This document shows positions 43,363 to 51,179 of a stretch of DNA of 64,000 nucleotides, in pieces. The DNA is from an uncultured Prevotella sp. (GTDB taxonomy: Bacteria; Bacteroidota; Bacteroidia; Bacteroidales; Bacteroidaceae): NCBI GenBank assembly GCA_944320355.1, contig CALUHC010000009.1, forward strand, positions 1 through 64,000, given 5' to 3'. The position numbers and the translations under genes are program-made. Numbering within the stretch: position 1 is the stretch's first letter; each line of letters begins with the position of its first letter. A model generated the notes under the pieces. The model did not search any database, was not told the origin of the DNA, and worked only from the letters and a program-made list of their open reading frames with translations.

Positions 43363-43962
43363 ATGATGTATAAAAAAACGATGGAAGATATTTTCGAGAA
43401 AGACCTGTCGGGAGCTATGGTGTCGCCCGATGAACCCGGTTACGACAAACTGATAAGCGCCATCTTCGACACGATGAAAACAGCCGCGGAAATGAACGCT
43501 AAAGGATGGCTGTCGCCGGAAGAGGTGCACGGCTACCTGCGCCGTATCACAGGCAGGGAGATAGACCCCAGCACCACGCTGTTGCCTCCGTTTTATGTGG
43601 ATTACGGCAAGAACATCCGCATTGGTAGAGGATGCTGGATTCAGCAAGGCTGCACATTCTTCGACCGTGGTGGCATAACCATAGGCGATGGGGTGTTCAT
43701 CGCCCCCAAGGTGAGCCTTATCACCATCAACCACGACCCTGATCCGGATAACCGCAGCGCGACATACGGGCGCCCGATAGTCATCGAGGACAAGGTGTGG
43801 ATAGGCATCAACGCCACCGTTCTGCCTGGTGTGAGGATTGGCTACGGTGCCATTGTGGGAGCCAACAGTGTGGTGACGCACGATGTTCCACCTATGACTG
43901 TGGTGGGCGGCAATCCGGCAAGGGTCATCAAGGCTATTGAGGCAAAAGGCGATAAGCTATAG
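43363..43962 (+). CDS. Sugar O-acetyltransferase (Maa/NodL/LacA left-handed beta-helix family)
   Basis: Transfers acetyl from acetyl-CoA to a sugar hydroxyl. The 199-residue protein begins with the helical maltose-acetyltransferase N-domain (residues 8-65), followed by hexapeptide repeats ([64 protein letters not shown]). The catalytic His is His124 in TINHDP. The C-terminal [15 protein letters not shown] signature is intact. ATG 43363 (MMYKK) is preferred; a second ATG follows at once. The start codon is 8 bp from the end of a MITE-1 element, so its ribosome binding region is element-derived. Confidence 0.92.
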   Translation: MMYKKTMEDIFEKDLSGAMVSPDEPGYDKLISAIFDTMKTAAEMNAKGWLSPEEVHGYLRRITGREIDPSTTLLPPFYVDYGKNIRIGRGCWIQQGCTFFDRGGITIGDGVFIAPKVSLITINHDPDPDNRSATYGRPIVIEDKVWIGINATVLPGVRIGYGAIVGANSVVTHDVPPMTVVGGNPARVIKAIEAKGDKL

Positions 43963-44593
43963 TATGGTTAACCGCAAACCATTAGACAGCCGGGGATGTG
44001 CCTTGGTTGCTTTTCCCCGGCGGTCATGTGGTCTCTAAGTTTGGCTTACAGCTTTGGCCCGATGCGTCCCGACCAATTTGGGCCTAAGCCACAGATTCCG
44101 TTAAGTCTATTTTGATGCACCTGCTTGTTTTCATGGATATCCGCCAACTTCCCGTTCACGCAGCTGCCGCCAGCAGCCATTTGTTTCCGTTGACATTTTT
44201 ATGTTAAGGGTAGCGATATTGTGTGTGTTGGCTAAACGTCTGATGGTCAGTAGATTGCAAAACGTATCGTACCGCTTTGCGAAACGGCACGTTTCGGGCG
44301 ATGAAACAGCACATCTTGCCTCGCGAAACGTGCTTTGTTGGAATACAGAACGGCGCATACGCGAATCCAAGCCTTTCTTAATTGCATATTTGTATTTATT
44401 GGAAAAATGCCGGTATGCTTTCTCGTCTGTTCGAGTTTGCATACACAAAGAAACACCGTGGCATACATACAGATACAATATTGAGCGTCGAAGTAATTGT
44501 GTGCTGACTGCCTGGCGCGCGACCCGGCGATATTAGCTGATTGCGTAAAATGGTCGATTGCAAGCGTTTAAATGAAAAAAAATGCCTAAAAAG
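43963..44593. other. Intergenic gap with array 6 and degenerate repeat ends, no gene
   Basis: Contains a MITE-2-like end (ATGGATATCCGCCAACTT, about 44133), the TGACATTTTTATGTTAA motif (44191-44207) and the array at 44259-44346. Nothing protein-like is present. Confidence 0.6.
44190..44395 (+). repeat. 22-bp phased palindrome array 6 (4 units) with both conserved flanks
   Basis: Units at 44259 (AAAACGTATCGTAC), 44281 (GAAACGGCACGTTT), 44303 (GAAACAGCACATCT) and 44325 (GAAACGTGCTTTGT), exactly 22 bp apart. Left flank TGACATTTTTATGTTAA (44191-44207) and right flank TTGCATATTTG (44382-44392) match, in inverse orientation, those of array 2. Confidence 0.85.
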
Positions 44594-44624
44594 TTGGTAC
44601 ATTGGTAAATAAAGAGTAATTTTG
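44594..44624 (+). promoter_or_regulatory. rpsU promoter
   Basis: TTG (44594-44596), a 20-bp spacer and TAATTTTG (44617-44624), about 70 nt before the ATG. Confidence 0.75.
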
Positions 44625-44695
44625 CAGCCGCTAATCGTGGATTCCGTGTCCACATAATTAATATGTGTAATTAAAAATTTAAAACCAAAAAGCAA

Positions 44696-44887
44696 ATGAT
44701 CATTGTACCGGTAAAGGAAGGCGAGAACATCGAGAAAGCCCTCAAGAAGTTTAAGAGAAAGTTTGAGAAGACAGGCGTAGTGAAGGAACTCCGCGCACGC
44801 CAGCAGTACAACAAGCCGTCTGTTGTCAAGAGGCTGAAGATGGAACACGCCATTTACGTACAGAAGCTTAGAGCAGCCGAGGAGTAA
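44696..44887 (+). CDS. rpsU: 30S ribosomal protein S21
   Basis: A 63-residue small-subunit protein with the complete bS21 sequence type: MIIVPVKEGENIEKALKKFKRKFEKTGVVKELRARQQYNKPSVVKRLKMEHAIY. In Bacteroidetes S21 is implicated in the unusual mode of initiation that does not depend on Shine-Dalgarno pairing. It is followed by the XerC-like gene after 76 nt containing a separate promoter. Confidence 0.97.
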   Translation: MIIVPVKEGENIEKALKKFKRKFEKTGVVKELRARQQYNKPSVVKRLKMEHAIYVQKLRAAEE

Positions 44888-44902
44888 AAAATCCCCGGAA
44901 AA

Positions 44903-44934
44903 TTTGGTAGTTTGAATTAATTTCCGTAAATTCG
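44903..44934 (+). promoter_or_regulatory. Promoter of the XerC-like gene
   Basis: TTG (44904-44906), a 20-bp spacer and TAAATTCG (44927-44934), one mismatch to the -7 consensus. Confidence 0.5.
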
Positions 44935-44963
44935 TTGCCGAAACCGTTAGGTGCAACGTTTTT

Positions 44964-45854
44964 ATGATGATAAGACAATTTCTGGACTACTTGCACGTGG
45001 AGCGCGGATATTCCGAGCTGACCGTGCGGAGCTACGGCAAGGACCTCATGGCGTTCGAGTCGTACATCGGAAATTTGGATAGTCATCTCTCATTGGGGTC
45101 TGCCGACTCTGACGTGGTCCGTGGCTGGATGGAGAGCATGATGGATAAAGGAAACACCGCGACTACAATCCACAGGAGGTTGAGCGCGCTGCGTTCCTTT
45201 TATCGTTTTGCTGTGTCGCACGGGCTTGTCGCAGCCGACCCGACGCGGAGACTGAGAGGCCCAAGGATGGAAAAGCCTCTGCCGAAGTTCATCAGGGAGG
45301 ACTGTATGGATCGTCTGCTTGATGGCGAAGGTATGTGGGGCGAGGGCTTCAAGGATGTCCGCGCGCGCACTGTGCTGGATGTGTTCTATGAGACGGGCAT
45401 CCGCCTCTCGGAGCTGACCGGGCTTGATGACGGCGATGTGGATTTCGCCGCGCGGCAGATACGGGTTACAGGAAAGCGCAATAAGGAGCGCATCGTTCCG
45501 TTCGGCAGCGGCCTTGAGTCGTCGGTTCGCCATTATATGGATGTTCGCGACAAGAGTGTGCCGCGCATGACGCCGGCTCTTTTCGTCACTGTCAAGGGAG
45601 CTCGGATGAACGCAGACCAGGTGCGATATGAGGTAAAGAAAAACCTTGCGCGGGTGTCGGCGCAGAAAAAGCGCTCGCCGCACGTGCTGAGGCATACGTT
45701 CGCCACCGCCATGCTGAACCATGGCGCAGGTATAGAAAGCGTAAGGAAGCTGCTGGGGCATGAGAGCCTGGACACGACCCAGGTGTACACCCACACAACT
45801 TTTGAGCAGCTCAAGCGAGTGTATAATCAAGCCCTCAAGGGGCGCAACCTTTAA
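44964..45854 (+). CDS. XerC-like tyrosine recombinase
   Basis: A 296-residue site-specific recombinase of the XerC/XerD size and layout: an N-terminal SAM-like core-binding domain (1-95) and a catalytic domain (~105-296). All active-site residues are present: Arg147 (GIRLSE), Lys171 (TGKRNKER), His240 and Arg243 (HVLRHTFAT), His266 (LLGHESLDTT) and the nucleophile Tyr275 (TQVYTHTT). Position between rpsU and hpf is a conserved Bacteroidales context, pointing to chromosome dimer resolution rather than a mobile-element integrase. Two consecutive ATG codons occur at the start. Confidence 0.92.
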   Translation: MMIRQFLDYLHVERGYSELTVRSYGKDLMAFESYIGNLDSHLSLGSADSDVVRGWMESMMDKGNTATTIHRRLSALRSFYRFAVSHGLVAADPTRRLRGPRMEKPLPKFIREDCMDRLLDGEGMWGEGFKDVRARTVLDVFYETGIRLSELTGLDDGDVDFAARQIRVTGKRNKERIVPFGSGLESSVRHYMDVRDKSVPRMTPALFVTVKGARMNADQVRYEVKKNLARVSAQKKRSPHVLRHTFATAMLNHGAGIESVRKLLGHESLDTTQVYTHTTFEQLKRVYNQALKGRNL

Positions 45855-45879
45855 CCTAATAATAAAATAGGAGGTATTT

Positions 45880-46179
45880 ATGGAAGTTAAGATTCAGTCA
45901 ATTCACTTTGACGCTACCGAGAAATTGCAGGCGTTCATTGAGAAGAAGGTCGCCAAGTTGGAAAAAACTTACGAAGATATACAGAAAGTAGAGGTGCAAC
46001 TGAAAGTGGTTAAACCCGCCACGGCCCAGAACAAAGAGGCCAGCCTCACGGTGACGGTGCCCGGAGGCACCCTGTTCGTGGAAAAAGTGAGCGATACTTT
46101 CGAGGAGTCAATTGACCTCGGAGTGGACTCGATGCGGGTTCAATTACAGAAATTCAAGGAAAAATTGAGGAAATACTAA
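45880..46179 (+). CDS. hpf: Ribosome hibernation promoting factor (short form)
   Basis: Binds the 30S decoding region in stationary phase to idle ribosomes. The 99 residues cover the single S30AE domain (VKIQSIHFDATEKLQAFIEKKVAKLEKTYEDIQKVEVQLKVVKP...LTVTVPGGTLFVEKVSDTFEESIDLGVDSMRVQLQKFKEKL). There is no C-terminal dimerisation domain. GGAGG at 45870-45874 precedes the ATG, a rare clear Shine-Dalgarno in this window. It is cotranscribed with the upstream recombinase (25-nt gap). Confidence 0.95.
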   Translation: MEVKIQSIHFDATEKLQAFIEKKVAKLEKTYEDIQKVEVQLKVVKPATAQNKEASLTVTVPGGTLFVEKVSDTFEESIDLGVDSMRVQLQKFKEKLRKY

Positions 46180-46198
46180 AAAAAACTTGGAAAAAGTT

Positions 46199-46228
46199 TT
46201 GGTGATTAGAAAATAATGCGTACCTTTG
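46199..46228 (+). promoter_or_regulatory. Promoter of the tRNA-tuf transcription unit
   Basis: TTG (46199-46201), a 19-bp spacer and TACCTTTG (46221-46228), about 50 nt before the first tRNA. Confidence 0.85.
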
Positions 46229-46280
46229 CAGTCGCTTTCGAGCAGGTACGGAATCGCAACGAGGACGACTGCAAAGGAAC

Positions 46281-46354
46281 GCCTCTTTAGCTCAGTTGGC
46301 CAGAGCACGTGATTTGTAATCTCGGGGTCGTTGGTTCGAATCCGACAAGAGGCT
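46281..46354 (+). tRNA. tRNA-Thr (TGT)
   Basis: Cloverleaf with acceptor GCCTCTT/AAGAGGC, D arm AGCTCAGTTGG, anticodon TGT (GATTTGTAATC) and T arm GGTTCGAATCC. CCA is not encoded. Confidence 0.95.
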
Positions 46355-46406
46355 CGGCCGAAGGGTATGGCAGCAAGAGTGCTGCGCCAGGCAAAAGAAA
46401 TTTCAA

Positions 46407-46489
46407 GGGTGGTTACCAGAGTGGCCAAATGGGGCAGACTGTAAATCTGCTGTCTTTCGACTTCGGTGGTTCGAATCCATCACCACCCA
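46407..46489 (+). tRNA. tRNA-Tyr (GTA)
   Basis: 83-nt class II tRNA with acceptor GGGTGGT/ACCACCC, anticodon GTA (GACTGTAAATC), a long variable arm and T loop GGTTCGAATCC. Confidence 0.95.
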
Positions 46490-46505
46490 CTCCCATGAAA
46501 GTTTT

Positions 46506-46578
46506 GCGGAAATAGCTCAGTTGATAGAGCACTAGCCTTCCAAGCTGGGGGTCGCGGGTTTGAGCCCCGTTTTCCGCT
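46506..46578 (+). tRNA. tRNA-Gly (TCC)
   Basis: Acceptor GCGGAAA/TTTCCGC, anticodon TCC (GCCTTCCAAGC), T arm CGGGTTTGAGCCCCG. Confidence 0.94.
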
Positions 46579-46585
46579 CTTTCTT

Positions 46586-46657
<72 letters not shown>

Positions 46658-46714
46658 CAAACAAAACATTCATTAATCAGAATTATTTGTAAAACAAAAT
46701 AAAGAAGAAAAGCT

Positions 46715-47902
46715 ATGGCTAAAGAGACATTCGTTCGTACCAAACCGCATGTAAACATTGGTACTATTGGTCACGTAGACCATGGTAAGACTACTCTTAC
46801 CGCTGCCATCACCACTGTTCTGGCAAAGAAGGGTCTTTCTGAGGTTAAGTCTTTCGACCAGATTGACAATGCCCCGGAGGAGAAGGAGCGTGGTATCACT
46901 ATCAACACCGCTCACGTTGAGTATGAGACCGCTACCCGTCACTACGCTCACGTGGACTGCCCGGGACACGCTGACTATGTGAAGAACATGGTTACTGGTG
47001 CTGCTCAGATGGATGGTGCCATTATCGTGGTCGCTGCTACCGATGGTCCTATGCCCCAGACTCGTGAGCACGTTCTGCTCGCCCGTCAGGTGAACGTTCC
47101 CCGCTTGGTGGTGTTCCTGAACAAGTGCGATATGGTAGAGGACGAGGAAATGCTCGAACTCGTTGAGATGGAAATGCGCGAGCTCCTCGATCAGTACGAG
47201 TATGACGGCGATAACACTCCTATCATCCGTGGTTCTGCACTCGGTGCGCTGAACGGCGTAGAGAAGTGGGAGGAGAAGGTCATGGAGCTGATGGACGCTG
47301 TGGACAACTGGATACCTCTGCCTCCGCGTGATCTTGACAAGCCTTTCCTGATGCCTGTTGAGGACGTGTTCTCAATCACTGGCCGTGGAACTGTGGCTAC
47401 TGGCCGTATCGAGACTGGCCGCGTGAAGGTTGGCGACGAAGTAGAGCTGCTCGGCCTTGGCGAAGACAAGAAGTCTGTGGTTACCGGCGTTGAGATGTTC
47501 CGCAAGATTCTTGACGAGGGTGAAGCTGGCGACAACGTAGGTCTGCTGCTCCGCGGTATTGACAAGAAGGAGATCAAGCGTGGTATGGTGCTCTGCCATC
47601 CGGGACAGATCAAGCCTTACAAGAAGTTCAAGGCTCAGATCTATGTTCTGAAGAAAGAGGAAGGTGGACGCCACACTCCGTTCGGAAACAAGTATCGTCC
47701 TCAGTTCTATCTCCGCACCATGGACTGCACGGGTGAAATCACTCTGCCCGAAGGCGTTGAGATGGTGATGCCGGGTGACAACGTGACCATCACCGTAGAG
47801 CTCATCTACGCTGTGGCTCTGAACGTAGGTCTGCGCTTCGCCATCCGCGAGGGAGGCCGCACGGTAGGTGCCGGTCAGATCACTGAGATCATCGAGGACT
47901 AA
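46715..47902 (+). CDS. tuf: Translation elongation factor Tu
   Basis: GTPase that delivers aminoacyl-tRNA to the ribosome. 395 residues with G1 GHVDHGKT (18-25), G2 [13 protein letters not shown]3 DCPGHADY, G4 NKCDM and G5 SAL, then domains II and III ending [11 protein letters not shown]. Codon use is strongly biased to GGT/GCT/ATC relative to the surrounding GC-rich genes, as expected for very high expression. Cotranscribed downstream of four tRNA genes; a hairpin follows. Confidence 0.99.
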   Translation: MAKETFVRTKPHVNIGTIGHVDHGKTTLTAAITTVLAKKGLSEVKSFDQIDNAPEEKERGITINTAHVEYETATRHYAHVDCPGHADYVKNMVTGAAQMDGAIIVVAATDGPMPQTREHVLLARQVNVPRLVVFLNKCDMVEDEEMLELVEMEMRELLDQYEYDGDNTPIIRGSALGALNGVEKWEEKVMELMDAVDNWIPLPPRDLDKPFLMPVEDVFSITGRGTVATGRIETGRVKVGDEVELLGLGEDKKSVVTGVEMFRKILDEGEAGDNVGLLLRGIDKKEIKRGMVLCHPGQIKPYKKFKAQIYVLKKEEGGRHTPFGNKYRPQFYLRTMDCTGEITLPEGVEMVMPGDNVTITVELIYAVALNVGLRFAIREGGRTVGAGQITEIIED

Positions 47903-47929
47903 TTGCAATAGTCATACATAAGCACAAAA

Positions 47930-47963
47930 GGTTCCCGCTGGGTCACTGACGGGAACCTATTTT
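47930..47963 (+). terminator. Hairpin between tuf and tRNA-Trp
   Basis: GGTTCCCG (47930-47937) pairs with CGGGAACC (47950-47957), followed by TATTTTA. A partial terminator or processing site. Confidence 0.6.
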
Positions 47964-48039
47964 ACGGGATTAGCTCAGTTGGTAGAGCACCGGTCTCCAA
48001 AACCGGGTGTCGGGAGTTCGAGTCTCTCATCCCGTGCCA
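47964..48039 (+). tRNA. tRNA-Trp (CCA)
   Basis: Acceptor ACGGGAT/ATCCCGT, anticodon CCA (TCTCCAAAA), T arm GGAGTTCGAGTCTC. The 3' CCA is encoded (48037-48039), unlike the other four tRNAs here. Position before secE is conserved in Bacteroidetes. Confidence 0.95.
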
Positions 48040-48054
48040 AAAAGAAAGAACGTC

Positions 48055-48246
48055 ATGTTTAAGAGATTTATAAACTATTGCAAAGCATGCTACGACGAAC
48101 TTGCGCATAAGACTACTTGGCCAAGCCGTTCCGAACTCACACACAGCGCAGTGGTTGTTTTATCTGCTTCCCTTGTCATTGCGCTTATGGTGTGGGTGAT
48201 GGATTTGGTTTTTAAGTTTGTCATGAGTTCGATTTATCCAAGTTGA
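48055..48246 (+). CDS. secE: Preprotein translocase subunit SecE
   Basis: Essential single-span subunit of the SecYEG channel. 63 residues from ATG 48055 (MFKRFINYCKACYDELAHKTTWPSRSELTHSAVVVLSASLVIALMVWVMDLVFKFVM). It has the conserved amphipathic helix with the TWPSR motif, then one transmembrane helix. The ATG is 15 nt past the tRNA-Trp CCA end. Confidence 0.96.
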   Translation: MFKRFINYCKACYDELAHKTTWPSRSELTHSAVVVLSASLVIALMVWVMDLVFKFVMSSIYPS

Positions 48247-48275
48247 TAAGTTTTTGTATTATCTGATTATCCGAG

Positions 48276-48821
48276 ATGTCTGAAACAGGAATGAAGTGGT
48301 ACGTTCTTCGTGCCGTCAGTGGGAAGGAGGCAAAGGTTAAGGAGTATCTTGATGCCGCGATAAAGCGTGACGAGACGTTGTCGTCTCATGTCGGTCAGGT
48401 TCTGCTGCCGACAGAGAAGTATGCGATGCTTCGTAACGGCAAGCGTGTTGTCAAGGAGAAACTTTTCTTGCCGGGCTATGTACTCGTGGAGGCGAACCTC
48501 CAGGGCGAGGTAGCTCATACACTGCGTTTCATGCCTAATGTGCTGGGCTTTCTTGGAGGCTTGGACAATCCTACTCCCTTACGGCAGGCTGACGTGAACC
48601 GGATACTGGGAACCGCCGAGGAGACGGCTATCGAGAACGTTGAGCTGAATGTTCCTTATAGCGTTGACGAGACGGTCAAGGTGACGGACGGGCCGTTCAG
48701 CGGCTTCAGCGGTGTCATCGAGGAGGTGAACGCCGAGAAGCGCAAGCTGAAAGTCATGGTCAAGATTTTCGGGCGGAAGACCCCGCTTGAGCTTGCCTTT
48801 ACGCAGGTGGAGAAAGAATGA
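48276..48821 (+). CDS. nusG: Transcription termination/antitermination factor NusG
   Basis: Binds RNA polymerase and couples it to Rho or ribosomes. 181 residues with the NGN domain ([23 protein letters not shown]...[33 protein letters not shown]) and the C-terminal KOW domain ([48 protein letters not shown]). Follows secE by 29 nt, the universal order. Confidence 0.98.
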   Translation: MSETGMKWYVLRAVSGKEAKVKEYLDAAIKRDETLSSHVGQVLLPTEKYAMLRNGKRVVKEKLFLPGYVLVEANLQGEVAHTLRFMPNVLGFLGGLDNPTPLRQADVNRILGTAEETAIENVELNVPYSVDETVKVTDGPFSGFSGVIEEVNAEKRKLKVMVKIFGRKTPLELAFTQVEKE

Positions 48822-48919
48822 GGCGCAATATGTTACGGTTGCCCGAGTTCTTATAGCGGGCAGTGCGGAATACTCTGCAGTGCTCTTTAAAATTCAATTA
48901 TCTTTTATTAATTAGTGAA

Positions 48920-49360
48920 ATGGCTAAAGAAGTTGCTGGATTAATCAAATTGCAGATTAAGGGTGGCGCTGCGAATCCCTCTCCCCCAGTAGGACCGGCT
49001 CTCGGTTCCAAGGGTATCAACATCATGGGATTCTGCAAGGAGTTCAACGCCAGAACCCAGGATAAGGCAGGCAAGATACTTCCTGTCGTTATCACTTACT
49101 ATGCAGACAAGTCATTCAGCTTCGTCATCAAGACTCCTCCCGCAGCGGTACAGCTGAAGGAGGCTGCCAAGGTGAAGTCGGGTTCTGCCCAGCCAAACCG
49201 CAAGAAAGTTGCAAGCGTGACATGGGAGCAGGTGAGGGCGATAGCCGAAGACAAGATGAACGATTTGAACTGCTTTACGGTTGAGGCAGCCATGAAGCTC
49301 GTCGCAGGTACTGCGCGGAGCATGGGCATCACCGTTGAGGGAGACTTCCCCGGTAAATAA
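48920..49360 (+). CDS. rplK: 50S ribosomal protein L11
   Basis: 146 residues from ATG 48920 ([47 protein letters not shown]). Binds the 23S GTPase-associated region; the flexible N-domain proline motif [10 protein letters not shown] and the C-terminal rRNA-binding domain are complete. The open frame upstream of 48920 is not translated protein. Confidence 0.98.
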   Translation: MAKEVAGLIKLQIKGGAANPSPPVGPALGSKGINIMGFCKEFNARTQDKAGKILPVVITYYADKSFSFVIKTPPAAVQLKEAAKVKSGSAQPNRKKVASVTWEQVRAIAEDKMNDLNCFTVEAAMKLVAGTARSMGITVEGDFPGK

Positions 49361-49381
49361 CTTATAACTTCAATTAGAACA

Positions 49382-50074
49382 ATGAGTAAACTGACAAAAA
49401 ATCAAAAGTTGGTGGCTGATAAGGTTGAAGCAGGGAAGTCATATTCTTTGAGAGAGGCCTCTGGGCTTGTGAAAGAGGTGACAACGACCAAGTTCGATGC
49501 TTCTGTCGATATGGACATCCGCTTGGGCGTTGACCCGCGCAAGGCCAACCAGATGGTGCGTGGTGTCGTTACTCTTCCCAATGGTACGGGTAAGACGGTG
49601 CGCGTTCTGTGCCTCTGCACTCCCGATGCCGAAGCTGCTGCCAAGGAGGCTGGCGCTGACTATGTTGGTCTTGACGAGTATATCGAGAAGATCAAGGGTG
49701 GCTGGACTGATATTGATGTCATCATCACCATGCCGTCGTGCATGGGCAAAATCGGCCCTCTGGGTCGTGTGCTCGGTCCGCGCGGCTTGATGCCGAACCC
49801 CAAGAGCGGCACTGTGACCATGGATGTGGCCAAGGCTGTGAAGGAGGTGAAGGCCGGCAAGATAGACTTCAAGGTCGATAAGTCCGGTATTGTGCATGCC
49901 TCTATAGGCAAGGTGTCTTTTGACGCTGAGAAGATTTATGAGAACGCCAAGGAGTTCGTCCAGACGATAATCAAGCTCAAGCCTGCTGCTGCCAAGGGTA
50001 CATACATTAAGAGTATCTTTATTTCAAGCACTATGAGTAAGGGTATCAAGGTTGATCCTAAATCAGTTGAATAA
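49382..50074 (+). CDS. rplA: 50S ribosomal protein L1
   Basis: 230-residue L1 stalk protein. [63 protein letters not shown] and the L1 signature [35 protein letters not shown] are present. L1 proteins autoregulate the rplK-rplA mRNA in studied bacteria; no L1-like site is confirmed here. 21 nt after rplK. Confidence 0.98.
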   Translation: MSKLTKNQKLVADKVEAGKSYSLREASGLVKEVTTTKFDASVDMDIRLGVDPRKANQMVRGVVTLPNGTGKTVRVLCLCTPDAEAAAKEAGADYVGLDEYIEKIKGGWTDIDVIITMPSCMGKIGPLGRVLGPRGLMPNPKSGTVTMDVAKAVKEVKAGKIDFKVDKSGIVHASIGKVSFDAEKIYENAKEFVQTIIKLKPAAAKGTYIKSIFISSTMSKGIKVDPKSVE

Positions 50075-50094
50075 CTCGCTAAAAGTTTAGTAAA

Positions 50095-50613
50095 ATGAAA
50101 AAGGAAGTAAAAGATACTATCATCGTAGGACTTGGAGAGAAGCTTAAGGCTTATCCTCATTTCTATCTGGTTGACACTGCCGGCTTGAACGCAGAGAAGA
50201 CGAGCGAGCTTCGTCGTAAGTGCTTCAAGAACGATATCAAGATGGTCGTTGTGAAGAATACACTTCTGCACAAGGCTTTCGAGAACTCAGATGTTGATTT
50301 TGAGCCGCTTTACGGCTGCCTGAAGGGCTCTACCGCCGTAATGTTCACCAACACGGCCAATGTTCCGGCCAAGATGCTCAAGGAATACACCAAGGAAGGC
50401 ATTCCTGCCCTCAAGGCTGCGTATGCAGAGGAGAGTTTCTTTGTTGGTGCGGACAAGCTTGAGGAGCTGGCTGCTCTCAAGAGCAAGAACGAGCTCATTG
50501 CAGATGTTGTCGCTTTGCTGCAATCTCCTGCAAAGAATGTCGTTTCTGCTCTTCAGTCAGGCGCAAACACCATCCATGGTGTGCTGAAGACTTTAGGCGA
50601 GCGTCCTGAATAA
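50095..50613 (+). CDS. rplJ: 50S ribosomal protein L10
   Basis: 172-residue stalk base protein that binds L7/L12 dimers through its C-terminal helix. [62 protein letters not shown] matches the family. It starts 20 nt after rplA, leaving no space for a separate L10 leader, so control by a long L10 leader is unlikely at this position. Confidence 0.97.
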   Translation: MKKEVKDTIIVGLGEKLKAYPHFYLVDTAGLNAEKTSELRRKCFKNDIKMVVVKNTLLHKAFENSDVDFEPLYGCLKGSTAVMFTNTANVPAKMLKEYTKEGIPALKAAYAEESFFVGADKLEELAALKSKNELIADVVALLQSPAKNVVSALQSGANTIHGVLKTLGERPE

Positions 50614-50665
50614 ATCAAAAGTCACAAACAAAACATTAAAAAACAATAAAAACATTAGAATAAAA

Positions 50666-51046
50666 ATGGCAGATATTAAAGCTATTGCTGAAGAGTTGGT
50701 AAATCTCACAGTAAAAGAAGTAAACGAGTTGGCAACGGTCCTGAAGGACGAGTATGGAATTGAGCCCGCCGCTGCAGCTGTTGCTGTTGCTGCTGGTCCT
50801 GCTGCTGCAGGTGCTGCCGAGGCAGCTGAGGAGAAGTCTTCTTTCGACGTTGTTCTGAAGGAAGTGGGCGCTGCTAAGCTGCAGGTTGTTAAGGCTGTCA
50901 AGGAGGCTTGCGGCCTTGGTCTGAAGGAGGCTAAGGATCTCGTAGACGGCGCTCCTTCAACTCTGAAGGAAGGCTTGTCTAAGGACGAGGCTGAGAACCT
51001 GAAGAAGACCATCGAGGCTGCAGGTGCTGTAGTTGAGCTCAAGTAA
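50666..51046 (+). CDS. rplL: 50S ribosomal protein L7/L12
   Basis: 126-residue stalk protein recruiting translational GTPases. N-terminal dimerisation domain ([33 protein letters not shown]), Ala-rich hinge ([22 protein letters not shown]) and C-terminal domain ([67 protein letters not shown]). The hinge is longer and more alanine-rich than in many species. Confidence 0.98.
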   Translation: MADIKAIAEELVNLTVKEVNELATVLKDEYGIEPAAAAVAVAAGPAAAGAAEAAEEKSSFDVVLKEVGAAKLQVVKAVKEACGLGLKEAKDLVDGAPSTLKEGLSKDEAENLKKTIEAAGAVVELK

Positions 51047-51069
51047 TAAAGCATACTACAATATTTATT

Positions 51070-51106
51070 GGTTAAGAATCTCTCAGTAGGAGGTTCTTAA
51101 CCTTTT
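51070..51106 (+). terminator. Attenuator between rplL and rpoB
   Basis: GGTTAAGAA (51070-51078) pairs with TTCTTAACC (51094-51102), followed by four T. The usual location for partial termination that lowers rpoBC relative to L7/L12. Confidence 0.75.
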
Positions 51107-51179
51107 GTGTCTTATAAGATACGACATTTCCCGATAGCGGGAACTTGGTAGCTTCCACAATAACGTTCAATCACTTTTT

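Noticed and set aside
44964-45854. XerC-like recombinase as an integrase marking a genomic island
   Set aside because: Size, motifs and the rpsU/hpf/tRNA context fit a housekeeping recombinase; no attachment-site duplication of a tRNA end is visible nearby.
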